DNA from: Massilia sp. UBA2604
GTDB lineage: Bacteria; Pseudomonadota; Gammaproteobacteria; Burkholderiales; Burkholderiaceae_D
DNA length: 14,995 nt
Direction of reading: 5' to 3'
NCBI GenBank assembly: GCA_002339265.1
Contig: DDKG01000064.1
Coordinates: 1 to 14,995 of the forward strand
The position numbers and the translations under genes are program-made. Shown here piece by piece: positions 14,768-14,995 of this stretch (positions within the stretch are counted from its first letter, which is position 1; every line of letters starts with the position of its first letter). The notes under the pieces are model-generated. The model made no database searches, was not told the origin of the DNA, and was given only the letters and a program-made list of their open reading frames with translations.

Positions 14768-14995
14768 TTAGAACGGCAGCATCGACAGGAAGAAACGCGA
14801 CAGCATCGAAGTGACTTCGGCGCGGTCGAGACGGCTGTTGGTGCGGTATTCGACCCGCGCATCGGCGATCACCGCCGACGAGACCGTGTTGCCGGCCTGG
14901 ATCGTGTCCGGGCTGACCATGCCCGAGAAACGGATGAACTCGGTGCCCTTGTTCATCGCGACCTGCTTTTCGCCGGCCACGATCAGGTTACCGTT
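14768..14995 (-). CDS. flgH: FlgH, flagellar L-ring lipoprotein (only the C-terminus in the window)
   Basis: FlgH forms the L-ring in the outer membrane together with the FlgI P-ring. Only the last 75 residues are present, and the frame runs off the window edge (first visible residues NGNLIVAGEKQ). The FlgH C-terminal signature NKGTEFIRFSGMVSPDTI is clear. It is followed by NTVSSAVIADARVEYR and ends LSRFFLSMLPF, typical of the family. The GTG at 14980 is internal and not the start. The lipoprotein signal lies outside the window. flgI follows after 12 bases. Confidence 0.95.
   Translation of the reverse strand, partial: NGNLIVAGEKQVAMNKGTEFIRFSGMVSPDTIQAGNTVSSAVIADARVEYRTNSRLDRAEVTSMLSRFFLSMLPF

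Overview
The window is a GC-rich chromosomal segment of a motile, Gram-negative betaproteobacterium. The best guess is Oxalobacteraceae, close to Massilia/Telluria. That rests on the style of the flagellar proteins, the AsmA-family protein and a REP-like palindrome of the GTGGACGGC/GCCGTCCAC type, all from memory and not from a search. P-ring and L-ring genes show an outer membrane and a peptidoglycan layer.

Left part (1-4719, + strand): the 3' end of fliL, then fliM, fliN, fliO, fliP, fliQ and fliR, tightly packed and partly overlapping, so probably one transcript. They encode the stator-associated protein FliL, the C-ring switch proteins FliM and FliN, and the export-gate proteins FliO, FliP, FliQ and FliR. 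The 5' end of fliO contains an in-frame pair of inverted REP-like palindromes (a REPIN-like element) ahead of the signal peptide.

Middle part (4720-9330): four genes not obviously related to motility. First is a Tat-exported IroE/BesA-like esterase (+), directly preceded by a perfect Fur-box-like palindrome nested in a 46-bp inverted repeat. It converges on a GNAT acetyltransferase (-), whose stop codon shares the same CTAG. Upstream of that on the - strand is a CPBP-family intramembrane protease. A divergent 178-bp gap separates it from a large AsmA-family protein (+).

Right part (9331-14995, - strand): read in transcription order, flgH (partial), flgI, flgJ, flgK and flgL. These encode the L-ring, the P-ring, the rod-capping muramidase and the two hook-filament junction proteins. 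A candidate sigma-28 (FliA) promoter lies in the 90-bp gap before flgK, so flgKL may be a late-class unit as in enteric bacteria. The flgL stop codon directly abuts the stop codon of the convergent AsmA gene.

No RNA genes, CRISPR arrays, transposase genes or complete insertion sequences were seen. No stretch longer than 300 bases lacks a gene. The flagellar content is ordinary. The unusual signals are the REPIN-like element in fliO and the Fur-box palindrome before the esterase.
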